From Candidatus Corynebacterium faecigallinarum (GTDB lineage Bacteria > Actinomycetota > Actinomycetes > Mycobacteriales > Mycobacteriaceae): a DNA stretch of 64,000 nucleotides. Position numbers and translations under genes: made by a program. The stretch is taken from assembly GCA_019120175.1 (NCBI GenBank), contig DWVP01000014.1, positions 186,001-250,000 of the forward strand, written 5' to 3'. Under the pieces are notes generated by a model. The model ran no database searches. It saw only the letters and a list, made by a program, of their open reading frames with translations, and was not told the origin of the DNA. This document shows, piece by piece, positions 16,840 to 26,708 of this stretch; position 1 is the first letter of the stretch, and every line of letters begins with the position of its first letter.

Positions 16840-17379
16840 ATGACTTTCACGATTCGTCCCATGCGAGAGGACGACTACGATCAGGTCGCGGAGATCCAGC
16901 TCTCTGGATTGAACACCGGCCACGCCACGTACGAAGCACAGATCCCGACGTGGGAGGAGTTCAACACCCACAAGTTCCCGGATCTCATGTTCGTCGCCGA
17001 TGAGGACGGGACAATCCTCGGCTGGGTGACGGCCTCGAAGTTCTCCTACCGCGATGTATTCAGCGGTGTGGTCGAGGATTCGGTCTATGTGTCACCCGAC
17101 GCCGCCGGCCGGGGAGTGGCCGGGGCACTGCTGGACCACCTCATCGAGGTGGCCACCGAGCGGGGCTGCTGGTCGATGCATTCCACGATCTTCCCGGAGA
17201 ACGAGGGCTCGCTGAAGCTGCACAAGTCCCGTGGCTTCGTCGAGATCGGTGTGGCACGGACCATGGCGAGGATGAACTATGGACCGATGGAAGGTCGCTG
17301 GCGCGACATCGTGATGCTGCAGAAGGTCCTGGAGGGCGGTCCGGCCCACCCGGAGTACCGGCAGCGCATCGCCGACTAG
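16840..17379 (+). CDS. GNAT-family N-acetyltransferase (phosphinothricin acetyltransferase-like)
   Basis: 179 residues. N-terminal 'IRPMREDDYDQVAEIQLSGL' and the acetyl-CoA loop 'VSPDAAGRGVAGALLDHLIEVATERG' are typical GNAT blocks; 'TIFPENEGSLKLHKSRGFVEIG' and 'GRWRDIVMLQKVL' match the PAT/Bar-like subgroup that acetylates amino-acid-like amines such as phosphinothricin or methionine sulfoximine. True substrate unknown. TACAAT (16828-16833), six bases upstream of ATG, fixes the start and predicts a leaderless mRNA. The stop codon lies within a 14-bp direct repeat. Confidence 0.85.
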   Translation: MTFTIRPMREDDYDQVAEIQLSGLNTGHATYEAQIPTWEEFNTHKFPDLMFVADEDGTILGWVTASKFSYRDVFSGVVEDSVYVSPDAAGRGVAGALLDHLIEVATERGCWSMHSTIFPENEGSLKLHKSRGFVEIGVARTMARMNYGPMEGRWRDIVMLQKVLEGGPAHPEYRQRIAD

Positions 17380-17409
17380 CTGGGCTTTACCCCCCACTAG
17401 CTGGGCTTT
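17375..17409. repeat. 14-bp direct repeat at the GNAT gene end
   Basis: ACTAGCTGGGCTTT occurs at 17375-17388 and again at 17396-17409 (21-bp period). The first copy contains the GNAT stop codon, so a short duplication of the gene end is likely. It fills most of the gap before the convergent MFS gene. Confidence 0.7.
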
Positions 17410-17424
17410 TCCCGGAAGGTACAG

Positions 17425-18993
17425 CTAGTCGAGGGTCTCCTTGAGCTTCTCCTGCCGGGTGAACAGCAGGATAACCGCGGCGATGACCGCCAGGGGGGTC
17501 AGTACGGCGAAGATCGGGACAAGTGCGTCGTTGTAACTGGTGATCACGGCTTCGTGCAGTTCGCCGGGCAGCTGGGACACCATGTCGGGGGTCAGGTTGT
17601 GCGACCCGGAACCGGAGAATGTGTCGGCGTACTCCGCGGCGTCCGGACCCAGCTCGGTCATGGCGTCCGGAACCCGCTCGCCCATCATGCTGGTGAGTCG
17701 GGAAGTGAACACCGAGCCGACGACGGCGGAACCCACCGACATGCCGATCAGGCGGAAGAAGTTGTTGGACGCCGTGGCGGTGCCGACCATCGACAGCGGG
17801 AAGGCGTTCTGCACCATCAGCACCAGGATCTGCATCGCGCAGCCCAGGCCGAAACCGAAGACATACAGCACCAGACCCAGGTGCAGCAGGCTGTCGTGGC
17901 TCTCCAATCCGCCGAGCAGGAACAGGCCGACGGCGGTGATGGCCATGCCGACCACCGGGTACCACTTGTAGCGCCCCGTCCGGCTGACCACGAAGCCCAG
18001 GATGATCGAGGTCGGCATCATTCCCAGCACCATCGGGATCATCATCAGGCCGGCCTTCGTCGGCGACATGCCGTGGACCATCTGGATATAGGTCGGCATG
18101 TACGACAGCGCGCCGAGCATGACGACACCGATCACCAGTCCGGCGAGGGTGCACAACACGAAATTGCGGTTGCGGAACAGGTCCATCGGAATCAGCGGCT
18201 GGTCGGCCTTGAGCTCCACGAGGACGAAGAGCACCGCGCAGACGACCGTGGCGATCAGCAGGCCGATGATGGTCGGGGAGTCCCAGGCGTAGTCCTTGCC
18301 GCCCCAGGTGATCGCCAGGATCAGGGTGGTGGCGAAACCGGCCATGAACACGGTGCCCCAGACATCCAACCGGGCGTGGCCGCTGCCACGGGCGGGCAGG
18401 CGCATGGAGGTTGCCGCGATGATGATGGCGACCAGGGCGAGCGGGACGTTGAACCACAGTGCCCAGCGCCAGCCGGGGCCGTCGGTGAAGAAGCCGCCGA
18501 GCAGGGGGCCGAGCACGGAGGAGAACCCGAAGACCGAGCCGATCAGTCCCATGTACTTGCCACGCTGACGGGCGGGGACGATGTCGGCGATGATCGCCTG
18601 CGAGAGCACCATCATGCCGCCGCCGCCGAGTCCCTGGATGGCACGTGCGGCGATGATCACCCAGATGCTTTGGCCGAGTGCACCGATGACGGAGCCGACC
18701 AGGTACATGCTCAGGGCGAAGATGAACAGCGGCTTGCGGCCGATCTGATCGCCGAGCTTGCCGTAGATCGGCAGGCCGATGGCCTGCGCCAGCAGGAAGG
18801 CGGTGATGACCCAGCTCATCTGGTCGACGCCGCCGAGCTCACCGACGACGGTGGGCAGGGCTGTGGCGAAGATGGTCTGGCCCAATGACACCAGCAACAT
18901 GCCGAGCATGAGGCTGACGAAGACCAGGGGGACGTTGTTCTTCGGTGCCGGGGTGGCGGGGGCGGGTTTGTCGATCTTCTCAAGTGGTGCCAT
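17425..18993 (-). CDS. MFS multidrug efflux permease, DHA2 (14-TM) type
   Basis: 522 residues with about 14 hydrophobic helices. The DHA2 signature 'LGQTIFATALPTVVGELGG' in TM1 and 'GKLGDQIGRKPLFIFALS' between TM2 and TM3 (motif A) are clear, as is a motif C-like 'LIGSVFGFSSVLGPLLGGFF' in TM5. Such proton-coupled pumps export drugs or other amphiphiles; substrate cannot be predicted. It lies 81 bp downstream of the TetR gene on the same strand, so regulator and pump are probably one operon under the palindrome at 19817-19833. Confidence 0.87.
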   Translation of the reverse strand: MAPLEKIDKPAPATPAPKNNVPLVFVSLMLGMLLVSLGQTIFATALPTVVGELGGVDQMSWVITAFLLAQAIGLPIYGKLGDQIGRKPLFIFALSMYLVGSVIGALGQSIWVIIAARAIQGLGGGGMMVLSQAIIADIVPARQRGKYMGLIGSVFGFSSVLGPLLGGFFTDGPGWRWALWFNVPLALVAIIIAATSMRLPARGSGHARLDVWGTVFMAGFATTLILAITWGGKDYAWDSPTIIGLLIATVVCAVLFVLVELKADQPLIPMDLFRNRNFVLCTLAGLVIGVVMLGALSYMPTYIQMVHGMSPTKAGLMMIPMVLGMMPTSIILGFVVSRTGRYKWYPVVGMAITAVGLFLLGGLESHDSLLHLGLVLYVFGFGLGCAMQILVLMVQNAFPLSMVGTATASNNFFRLIGMSVGSAVVGSVFTSRLTSMMGERVPDAMTELGPDAAEYADTFSGSGSHNLTPDMVSQLPGELHEAVITSYNDALVPIFAVLTPLAVIAAVILLFTRQEKLKETLD

Positions 18994-19074
18994 GGGGACC
19001 GGCGTCCTCTTTCCTGATGTCGTCGTGGATGTGTTCTCGTTGGTGGTTACGGGCGGCGCGGTGACGCCTGTCGG

Positions 19075-19791
19075 TCAGCCCCGGCCCCAACCGGTGGCAT
19101 AGGCGCCGGCCAGGCACGTCAGCCGATGGCCGGTGTGGATGATGTTCTCCTGCTTGGACAACTCGGGATCTTCACGGTGCAGCAGGTTCGCGGTCGCCAG
19201 GATCTCGCGGATCAGTGCAGTAAGCATCATTGCCTCATGCTCCGCCGGAATATCGCTGTATTGTCGACGCTCCGGAAAGTTGCCGAGGAAGCCGATGATG
19301 CTTTCCAGGATGCCACCGGCGAACGTGTCGAAGCGGCGCATACTGGCCGCGCTGAGAAGGGGGGTCTGGCTGACGATGTCGCGCCGCCGGGCCCGGACCG
19401 CAAGACTGATGGCCCGGTCGGGCGAGAGGTCCAGAGAGGTGTCCGGGTCGTTGTCGAGGGAGACGGCGACATGGTGCAGGATGTCCCGCACGATGTTGTC
19501 GGAGTCTCCGGTGGCGAAGCCGTCCAACACCTCCGCCGGGATCGGCGGGATGCCATGACCGGCTGCGACCTGGTCTTTGGAGTCGAAGTAGTTGAAGAAG
19601 CTGCGTCGGCTGATGCCGGCGGCTTCGCAGATCTCGTCGATGGTGACCTGGTCGAATCCGCGCTCGAGGATGAGCCGGGTTCCGCAGTCCTCGATACGCA
19701 GCCGGGTCTCCCGGCGTTTGCGCTCGCGGAGTCCACAATCGCTGGCCTTCAAAGCCGGGGCGGAGTCTGCATCATGGTCTGTATCAGTCAC
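19075..19791 (-). CDS. TetR-family transcriptional repressor of the MFS pump
   Basis: 238 residues from a GTG start. The N-terminal helix-turn-helix is typical: 'RIEDCGTRLILERGFDQVTIDEICEAAGISRRSFFNYFDSKDQ' (about residues 31-74). The variable C-terminal ligand domain gives no clue to the inducer. The gene precedes the DHA2 pump on the same strand and a near-perfect operator-like palindrome lies 26-42 bp upstream of its start, so autorepression with co-regulation of the pump is the simplest model. A TAGAAA box six bases before the GTG suggests a leaderless start. Confidence 0.85.
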   Translation of the reverse strand: MTDTDHDADSAPALKASDCGLRERKRRETRLRIEDCGTRLILERGFDQVTIDEICEAAGISRRSFFNYFDSKDQVAAGHGIPPIPAEVLDGFATGDSDNIVRDILHHVAVSLDNDPDTSLDLSPDRAISLAVRARRRDIVSQTPLLSAASMRRFDTFAGGILESIIGFLGNFPERRQYSDIPAEHEAMMLTALIREILATANLLHREDPELSKQENIIHTGHRLTCLAGAYATGWGRG

Positions 19792-19816
19792 CCAGTGTTT
19801 CTACACCCGGTGAAAA

Positions 19817-19833
19817 GTTGCACGCAATGCAAC
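19817..19833 (-). promoter_or_regulatory. TetR operator candidate
   Basis: Perfect palindrome GTTGCA-CGCAA-TGCAAC located 26-42 bp upstream of the TetR start and overlapping its predicted -35 region. Size and symmetry are typical for TetR dimers. Confidence 0.65.
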
Positions 19834-19864
19834 GATATTTACCTCACCCCCTTATGGGGTGTGG

Positions 19865-20758
19865 TCAGTTCACTCGTGTGACCTGGTGGTGGCGGAGTAC
19901 CGGAGAGTCGGCATCAGTCAGCCACACCGAAGACCGCACCGTCCTGCCGTAGGGGCCGGTGGTCGTCGAGGACACCAGCACGACACCAGGGGAGACTTCG
20001 TCGGCGACCACGTCACCGATCTCTACGCGCTGGAACCCCCGCAGTGGGGCGAGCGACGCCAGGAACTCGGCCCGGTTGAATACCTCGCCGCCGGCATCGA
20101 TGACCTGCAGGTCCGGGTGCAGCAGCGCACCCGCTTTGTCGTGGTCGCTGCGCACCTCATCGGTGTACAGGGCGATCTCCCGGTCAGCACTACGGGATGC
20201 CAGGTCGGCGTCGGTGGTGCCGGCGGCGGCAGTGGCGCCGTCAGACGCAGCAGCGACATCGCCGGACGCGGCGGCGGCCCGCCCGTCGCCGAGCCCCGGG
20301 CCGACGTCCGGTGCCGCACCCTTCGAGAAAGCCGTCGCCGCGGCGTTGGCCCGACTGTCCGCAGCCTCGTTCATCGGGTGTCCGGCATGCCCCTTGACCC
20401 ACTGGAACTCGACATCGCGCCCGACCAGGGCGGCGTCGATGGCCTTCATCAGGTCGACGTTGAGGACCGGCTTGCCGTCGCGCTTCTTCCAGCCCTTCTT
20501 CTTCCAACCGGGCATCCACTTGGTGACCGAGTTGATCACGTACTGGGAGTCGCAGAGCACCACCAGTGGTTCGCCGGCGGTGGCAGGGTCCGCACCGGTG
20601 GTCTCCAGCAGGTCGAGGACGGCCTTGAGTTCCCCCATGTTGTTGGTCCCGTGGGGCCATCCGCCGGCCCTCCAGGTGTCGTCGTCGATGTACCAGGCCC
20701 ACCCGGCGGGGCCGGGGTTGCCGAGAGCTGAACCGTCAGCGGCTGCGGTGATCGTCAT
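19865..20758 (-). CDS. rnhA: ribonuclease HI fused to an NTF2-like (SnoaL/DUF4440) domain
   Basis: 297 residues, about twice the size of a minimal RNase HI. Residues 1-142 hold the RNase H fold with all four catalytic carboxylates (Asp8, Glu43, Asp70, Asp134) and His124 in KGHAGHPMNEAAD; it should degrade RNA in RNA-DNA hybrids. A linker rich in Ala and Asp (about 150-185) leads to a C-terminal NTF2-like domain ('SADREIALYTDEVRSDHDKAGALLHPDLQVIDAGGEVF...'), similar to SnoaL/DUF4440, of unknown role. ATG 20758 follows a TACCGT -10 (20767-20772) with an 8-bp gap; upstream open frame is ignored. Confidence 0.87.
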   Translation of the reverse strand: MTITAAADGSALGNPGPAGWAWYIDDDTWRAGGWPHGTNNMGELKAVLDLLETTGADPATAGEPLVVLCDSQYVINSVTKWMPGWKKKGWKKRDGKPVLNVDLMKAIDAALVGRDVEFQWVKGHAGHPMNEAADSRANAAATAFSKGAAPDVGPGLGDGRAAAASGDVAAASDGATAAAGTTDADLASRSADREIALYTDEVRSDHDKAGALLHPDLQVIDAGGEVFNRAEFLASLAPLRGFQRVEIGDVVADEVSPGVVLVSSTTTGPYGRTVRSSVWLTDADSPVLRHHQVTRVN

Positions 20759-20826
20759 GGGACTCAACGGTACAGGTGCCGACCGAGAGACCTTCCGCGG
20801 GCTGACGCCCCGGTGAAAAAGACAAC

Positions 20827-20856
20827 GTGCCGGGCAGGGAACTCCCTGTCCGGCAC
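20827..20856 (-). terminator. terminator of fumC
   Basis: 14-bp arms (20827-20840 and 20843-20856) with one mismatch and a 2-base loop; on the minus strand it is followed by GTTGTCTTTTTC. It is about 65 bp past the fumC stop. Confidence 0.8.
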
Positions 20857-20921
20857 GCTCTACCGGCACCTTGTACCGGCATGGTCGCAGCCCGTGTGGA
20901 CGACGATCAGGACCTCAGCGA

Positions 20922-22319
<1,398 letters not shown>

Positions 22320-22462
22320 AATGACCTGTCGTGTCCTTCCTGGGGTTTGTGACATCTGGCATATAAGGGTACCCGCACCGTCTCGGAGAGCGGAGGTGCG
22401 GGTGCAGTTCGGGGGAGAAAACCTCCTCCGGTACCACTGCCGGCGCTGGAGGAGGCAGGGGA

Positions 22463-23506
22463 CTACACGTAGTCCTGGACCTCGTACTCCTTGAGCTTCT
22501 GCAGCTGGTGGGTCGCCTCGATGGAGCGGATCGTACCGGAGCGCGAACGCATCACCAGGGAGCGGGTGGTGGCCCCACCGGAGCGGTAGCTGACACCGCG
22601 GAGCATGTCACCGTTGGTGACGCCGGTGGCCACGAAGTAGCAGTTGTCGGAGGCCACCAGGTCGTTGGTGCCCAGCACGGCATTCAGGTCCAGGCCGGCG
22701 TCGATCGCCTTCTGGCGCTCCTCGTCGTCCTTTGGGGCGAGGATGCCCTGGATCTCGCCGCCCATGCACCGCATGGCGCAGGCGGTGATGACACCCTCCG
22801 GGGTTCCTCCGGTGCCCATCATGAGATCGACGGCATTGCTGTCATCGGCAGCGGCCACGGCACCAGCGACATCGCCGTCACCGATCAGACGGACCTTCGC
22901 ACCGGCAGCACGGATCTCGGCGATCAGGTCGTAGTGGCGGGGACGGTCCAGCACCATCACGGTGACGTCGGAGGGGTGGACACCCTTGGCCTTGGCGACG
23001 GCGTTGATGTTGTAGGCCGCAGGAGCCTCGATGTCGACTGCGCCGGCGGCGGCGGGGCCGACGGCGAGTTTGCGCATGTAGTACACGGCGGAGGGGTCGT
23101 ACATGCTGCCGCGCTCGGCGGCGGCGAGGACCGAGATGGCGTTCGGACGGCCCTCGGCCATCAGCGTGGTGCCGTCGACCGGGTCGACGGCGATGTCCAC
23201 GGCCGGGCCCTCGCCGGTGCCGACCTGCTCGCCGTTGAACAGCATCGGGGCCTCGTCCTTCTCACCCTCGCCGATGACCACGACACCGTTCATCTGCACG
23301 GTGTTGATCATCCGGCGCATGGCGTCCACGGCCGCACCGTCGCCCTCGTTCTTGTGCCCGCGACCGACCCACTTGCCGGACGCGAGGGCGGCGGACTCGG
23401 TCACGCGGACCAGTTCCATCGCGAGGTTCCGGTCCGGTGAGGTGTTGGGCACCGCCGCGGGGGGAGTGGGGTCGGTGGGGGTGCCGGGGACGGAGCTGGA
23501 GGTCAT
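22463..23506 (-). CDS. glpX: class II fructose-1,6-bisphosphatase
   Basis: 347 residues. GlpX hydrolyses fructose 1,6-bisphosphate to fructose 6-phosphate in gluconeogenesis and is the main FBPase of corynebacteria and mycobacteria. Metal and phosphate motifs are visible: [15 protein letters not shown], '[16 protein letters not shown]' and '[21 protein letters not shown]'. ATG 23506 gives the expected length; an N-terminal Pro/Thr/Ser-rich stretch of about 24 residues is variable in the family. Divergent from the DUF4245 gene with overlapping upstream regions. Confidence 0.95.
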   Translation of the reverse strand: MTSSSVPGTPTDPTPPAAVPNTSPDRNLAMELVRVTESAALASGKWVGRGHKNEGDGAAVDAMRRMINTVQMNGVVVIGEGEKDEAPMLFNGEQVGTGEGPAVDIAVDPVDGTTLMAEGRPNAISVLAAAERGSMYDPSAVYYMRKLAVGPAAAGAVDIEAPAAYNINAVAKAKGVHPSDVTVMVLDRPRHYDLIAEIRAAGAKVRLIGDGDVAGAVAAADDSNAVDLMMGTGGTPEGVITACAMRCMGGEIQGILAPKDDEERQKAIDAGLDLNAVLGTNDLVASDNCYFVATGVTNGDMLRGVSYRSGGATTRSLVMRSRSGTIRSIEATHQLQKLKEYEVQDYV

Positions 23507-23622
23507 GGCGCGCAACTTTCTGAGTCGAGGAGTGACGGTTCTTCTCCCCATTGTTCCACGAGCGCACCCGCCACCGGCGGGCGACTAGGGATCGGGGGTG
23601 GGTGTCTGCCATAATCAAGGCC

Positions 23623-24219
23623 GTGAAACTCGAGAAACCGCGTATGTTCACTTCCACCCGGGATCTGCTGCTCTCCTTGGGAGTGCTGGGGGCGATCATG
23701 GCTTTCTCGGTCGGGTTCACCGGGATGTGCAGTTACAACCCGGGCCCGGCGGATACCGGAGGCCCGGTCAACGAGGTCGACATCGACACCATCCTCGAGT
23801 CCGAGGCCAGGGCGTTGAACTTCCCGGTGCGCAACCCGGATGTCCCGGACGACTGGGAGGCGAACTCCGGCCGTCGAGTCGCCGTGGATGGCGAAGCGGC
23901 CTCGACGGCCGGCTGGGTCGTCGACGAGCGGTATTTCGTGTCGCTGACCCAGACCGACGTGGAGTTGGAGGACGCCGTCGACTACCAGGACGGTGTCGAC
24001 AACGCATTGCGTGAGGAATCCGGGACCCACACCAGTCAGGGCACGGACGGTCCGGTCACCTGGACCATCTACACCGGCGACGATGCGCGCACCCTCTGGG
24101 CCGCCGAGCTGGACGATGTGACCCTGATGCTCTCGGGCACCGCGACCCGTGAGATGTACGAGACGATGGCTGACAAGGTGGTCACCGCCGACCCGATCGA
24201 CATTGGCACCGACCCCTAG
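23623..24219 (+). CDS. DUF4245 membrane protein
   Basis: 198 residues. One N-terminal transmembrane helix (about residues 12-33, 'DLLLSLGVLGAIMAFSVGFTG') and an extracytoplasmic domain with 'ALNFPVRNPDVPDDWEANSGRR' followed by 'WTIYTGDDARTLWAAELDDVTLMLSGTA', the pattern of DUF4245. This family lies beside glpX in Corynebacteriales (Rv1100 in M. tuberculosis); function unknown. GTG 23623 is selected because CATAAT (23610-23615) is seven bases upstream; an in-frame GTG further up at about 23599 would extend the protein by a few residues. Confidence 0.8.
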   Translation: MKLEKPRMFTSTRDLLLSLGVLGAIMAFSVGFTGMCSYNPGPADTGGPVNEVDIDTILESEARALNFPVRNPDVPDDWEANSGRRVAVDGEAASTAGWVVDERYFVSLTQTDVELEDAVDYQDGVDNALREESGTHTSQGTDGPVTWTIYTGDDARTLWAAELDDVTLMLSGTATREMYETMADKVVTADPIDIGTDP

Positions 24220-24246
24220 CAGAGACGTCCTGACGCGGCCCGCCGC

Positions 24247-24498
24247 TCAGCTGTCTTCGGCGTCGGCCTCGTCAGTGTCGCGCTGCGCGAGGGCCTTCTC
24301 GACGCGTTCGGACGCTCCGTTCAGGTAGCGCTCGCAGTAGGCGGCGAGTTCCTCGCCACGCTCCCAGTAGCGTAGGGACTCGTCCAGGCTCATCTGACCG
24401 AGCTCCAGTATCTTGACGACCTCGATGAGCTCATCGCGGGCCTGTTCGTAGGAGAGCTCCTCGAGGGGGCGGAAAGTCTGCTGGGTGTCGTCACTCAT
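24247..24498 (-). CDS. xseB: exodeoxyribonuclease VII small subunit
   Basis: 83 residues. XseB partners with XseA to degrade single-stranded DNA from both ends. The family core '[51 protein letters not shown]' is complete; a short acidic tail follows. Its start overlaps the xseA stop by eight bases, so translation is likely coupled. Confidence 0.95.
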   Translation of the reverse strand: MSDDTQQTFRPLEELSYEQARDELIEVVKILELGQMSLDESLRYWERGEELAAYCERYLNGASERVEKALAQRDTDEADAEDS

Positions 24499-25819
24499 CG
24501 GTGGCGGTGTCCTCTCTGGTTACCGGGTCGGTGTCTGCAGTGTCGGTGTTGTTTGTGGTGTCGGACCCGGGGGTCCTGGTCACTCCCATTGCCGCGGCGG
24601 TGACCGAGCCGTCCATCACGCGGATCCGCAGTTGGGAGCCGGGGGAGACCTCGTCAACCGTGGTCACGACCCGGGCGGGTGAGTGGTCGCGGGGCAGGAC
24701 CTGCACCACCGAATAGCCGCGCTGCAGGGTCTGCGCCGGGCCAAGGGCATTGACCTGGGCTTTCAGTGAAGCGACCTGGGAGCGCATTTCCCGGATCACC
24801 AGGCCGAGCGCACGGTCGTTGCGCTGCCGTGCCTCTCCGGCCAGGTCACGCTGCCGGGTGATCGGCAGCAACGGGTCGGCGAGCACCGGACGGGAGCGCA
24901 CCGTGGCCAACCCGCGCTTCTCGTTGTTGACCCAGGACCGCAGTGCCCCGGCGGCGCGTCCGCGGAGCTCGGCGACCAGGGACAGTTCCGCGGCAACGTC
25001 GGGGACGACCCGTTTGGCGGCGTCGGTCGGGGTGGCGGCCCGCAGGTCGGCGACATTGTCGAGGACCGGGTTGTCCGGCTCGTGGCCGATCGCGCTGACC
25101 ACCGGGGTGGTCATCCGACTGACATGCCGGACCAGGGCTTCCTCGGAGAAAGGGAGCAGGTCCTCGACAGAGCCACCGCCGCGGGCGATGATGATCACGT
25201 CGACGGTGGGGTCGGCCTCCAGCTGGTCGAGCGCGGCAATCACCTGGGGAACGGTCTGCGGGCCCTGGACGGCGGTATTGATGACCTCCATCTGCACGCC
25301 CGGCCACCGGTCCTTCGCCACGGCGAGGACATCGCGTTCGGCGGCCGATCCACGTCCGGTGATCAGACCCACCCGCGTCGGCAGGAAGGGCAGTGGACGC
25401 TTCAACCGCGGGTCGAAGAGCCCTTCGGCGGTGAGCGCCCGCTTGAGCTGTTCGATTCGTGCCAGCAGCTCGCCGACGCCGACGTGCTGGATCCGGGAGA
25501 CCCACAGCGAGAACGAGCCGCGGCCGGAGTAGTAGGCGGGTTTGCCGTAGACCACCACACGGTCCCCGTTCTTCAACGGGGTCGGCAGGGACGTCAACAG
25601 CTGGGTCGAGCAGGTCAATGGCACGGACTGTTCGACGTCCACGTCGCGCAGGGTGAGGTAGGACAGCTTCCAGGTCGGCTTCATGTTGACCTGGGTGATC
25701 TGGCCTTCGACCCACAGGTGGCCGAGACGTTCGATCCAACCCTTGACCTTGTCGTTGACCACATGGACCGGCCACGGGGTCTCCGGAGAAGTGGGGGCGG
25801 GTGCTGACGCTTCTGACAT
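24491..25819 (-). CDS. xseA: exodeoxyribonuclease VII large subunit
   Basis: 442 residues. Catalytic subunit of ExoVII: an N-terminal OB-fold (about residues 15-115, '[26 protein letters not shown]') followed by the nuclease core with '[15 protein letters not shown]', '[23 protein letters not shown]' and '[28 protein letters not shown]', then a long coiled-coil C-terminal part that assembles XseB. TAGAAT (25827-25832, minus strand) is seven bases upstream of ATG, predicting a leaderless transcript. In most relatives ispH is the divergent neighbour; here it is missing. Confidence 0.95.
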   Translation of the reverse strand: MSEASAPAPTSPETPWPVHVVNDKVKGWIERLGHLWVEGQITQVNMKPTWKLSYLTLRDVDVEQSVPLTCSTQLLTSLPTPLKNGDRVVVYGKPAYYSGRGSFSLWVSRIQHVGVGELLARIEQLKRALTAEGLFDPRLKRPLPFLPTRVGLITGRGSAAERDVLAVAKDRWPGVQMEVINTAVQGPQTVPQVIAALDQLEADPTVDVIIIARGGGSVEDLLPFSEEALVRHVSRMTTPVVSAIGHEPDNPVLDNVADLRAATPTDAAKRVVPDVAAELSLVAELRGRAAGALRSWVNNEKRGLATVRSRPVLADPLLPITRQRDLAGEARQRNDRALGLVIREMRSQVASLKAQVNALGPAQTLQRGYSVVQVLPRDHSPARVVTTVDEVSPGSQLRIRVMDGSVTAAAMGVTRTPGSDTTNNTDTADTDPVTREDTATDE

Positions 25820-25871
25820 GGGACTGATTCTAGAGGTCTCGTGAGGTCGGGGTCGTCAGAGCGTCATCCGT

Positions 25872-25890
25872 TGTGGATAACGTATCCACA
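25872..25890. promoter_or_regulatory. 19-bp palindrome resembling two inverted DnaA boxes
   Basis: TGTGGATA-acg-TATCCACA, perfect arms. TGTGGATAA equals the complement of the DnaA box TTATCCACA; the second half reads GTATCCACA (8 of 9). It lies 53-71 bp upstream of the xseA start in the gap where ispH is normally found. Either a regulator operator or a DnaA-binding pair. Confidence 0.45.
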
Positions 25891-25969
25891 TCCGGTCCGA
25901 TGGCTCAGCCCACCAGGGGTGATGTGGCACAGGCGACGAAAAAGGTCGAGTTTGCTGACCCCGGGCGTC

Positions 25970-26689
25970 CTAATCGAGGTCGAGTGGACGGTCCTGGCTG
26001 GGGGACGACCTGTTGCGACGCTCGCTGGCGCGGCGAAGCTCAGCTGCAGATCGGGTACGAGAGGGCGCCTCCTGGCTGGGGGGACGCTCTGGTGCACGCT
26101 CAGCGTGGCGTGCAGTGGTGCGTCCGACGGGCTGCCCGGAGGTACGCCCGGAGTCATGTCCAGCGTTAAGTCCAGAGTCACTCCCGGCGTCGCGCACCCG
26201 GGTGTTCAGCCGTTGGTTCGCCTCCTCGGCCCGGGCCAGTTTCGTGCGCTGGGCCCGGCGCTGCCGGTCCTGGCGGGACAGTGCGGCGGCATCCAACTGG
26301 TAGCGGGCGACGGCGACGATGATGCACAGCACCACGGCGGTGCCCAGCCATAGGAAGTGCTCGACGGACGGCCACGCCGCCTGGATCAACGCGACACGGC
26401 GGTCGCCGGAGGTGAAACCGTCCCAGTCGCTGACCAGGCCGATGCCGGTCACCCCGAAGAACCAGAAGAAGGGAAGCAGGACAACGGTGAGGAACAGTCC
26501 GCGCAGTTCCACCAGCGCGGTACACACCACCGCGGAGATGAGGAAGAGAAGGGCGTAGGACGTCCCGATACCACCGAGGACGACTCCGGTCAGGATGACC
26601 GCCAGCATGACGAGCAGCGGCGCCCAGACGGGAATGAGGCCCCGTCGGTTGAGCGGAGCCTCGTCAGTGGTGCTGGTTTCAGAAGTCAC
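25970..26689 (-). CDS. DUF6542-type membrane protein with basic tail
   Basis: 239 residues. Four hydrophobic helices in the first 140 residues ('WAPLLVMLAVILTGVVLGGI', 'YALLFLISAVVCTALVEL', 'LFLTVVLLPFFWFFGVTGIG', 'FLWLGTAVVLCIIVAVARY') are followed by a hydrophilic Arg-rich C-terminal region of about 100 residues. The pattern and its place between xseA/ispH and ychF fit DUF6542 proteins of Corynebacteriales; function unknown. GTG start at 26689 is favoured by TAACAT (26698-26703), eight bases upstream. The gene lies 20 bp beyond the end of the AI-2E family gene on the same strand. Confidence 0.68.
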   Translation of the reverse strand: MTSETSTTDEAPLNRRGLIPVWAPLLVMLAVILTGVVLGGIGTSYALLFLISAVVCTALVELRGLFLTVVLLPFFWFFGVTGIGLVSDWDGFTSGDRRVALIQAAWPSVEHFLWLGTAVVLCIIVAVARYQLDAAALSRQDRQRRAQRTKLARAEEANQRLNTRVRDAGSDSGLNAGHDSGRTSGQPVGRTTARHAERAPERPPSQEAPSRTRSAAELRRASERRNRSSPSQDRPLDLD

Positions 26690-26708
26690 GCGCGCTGATG
26701 TTACCGGA

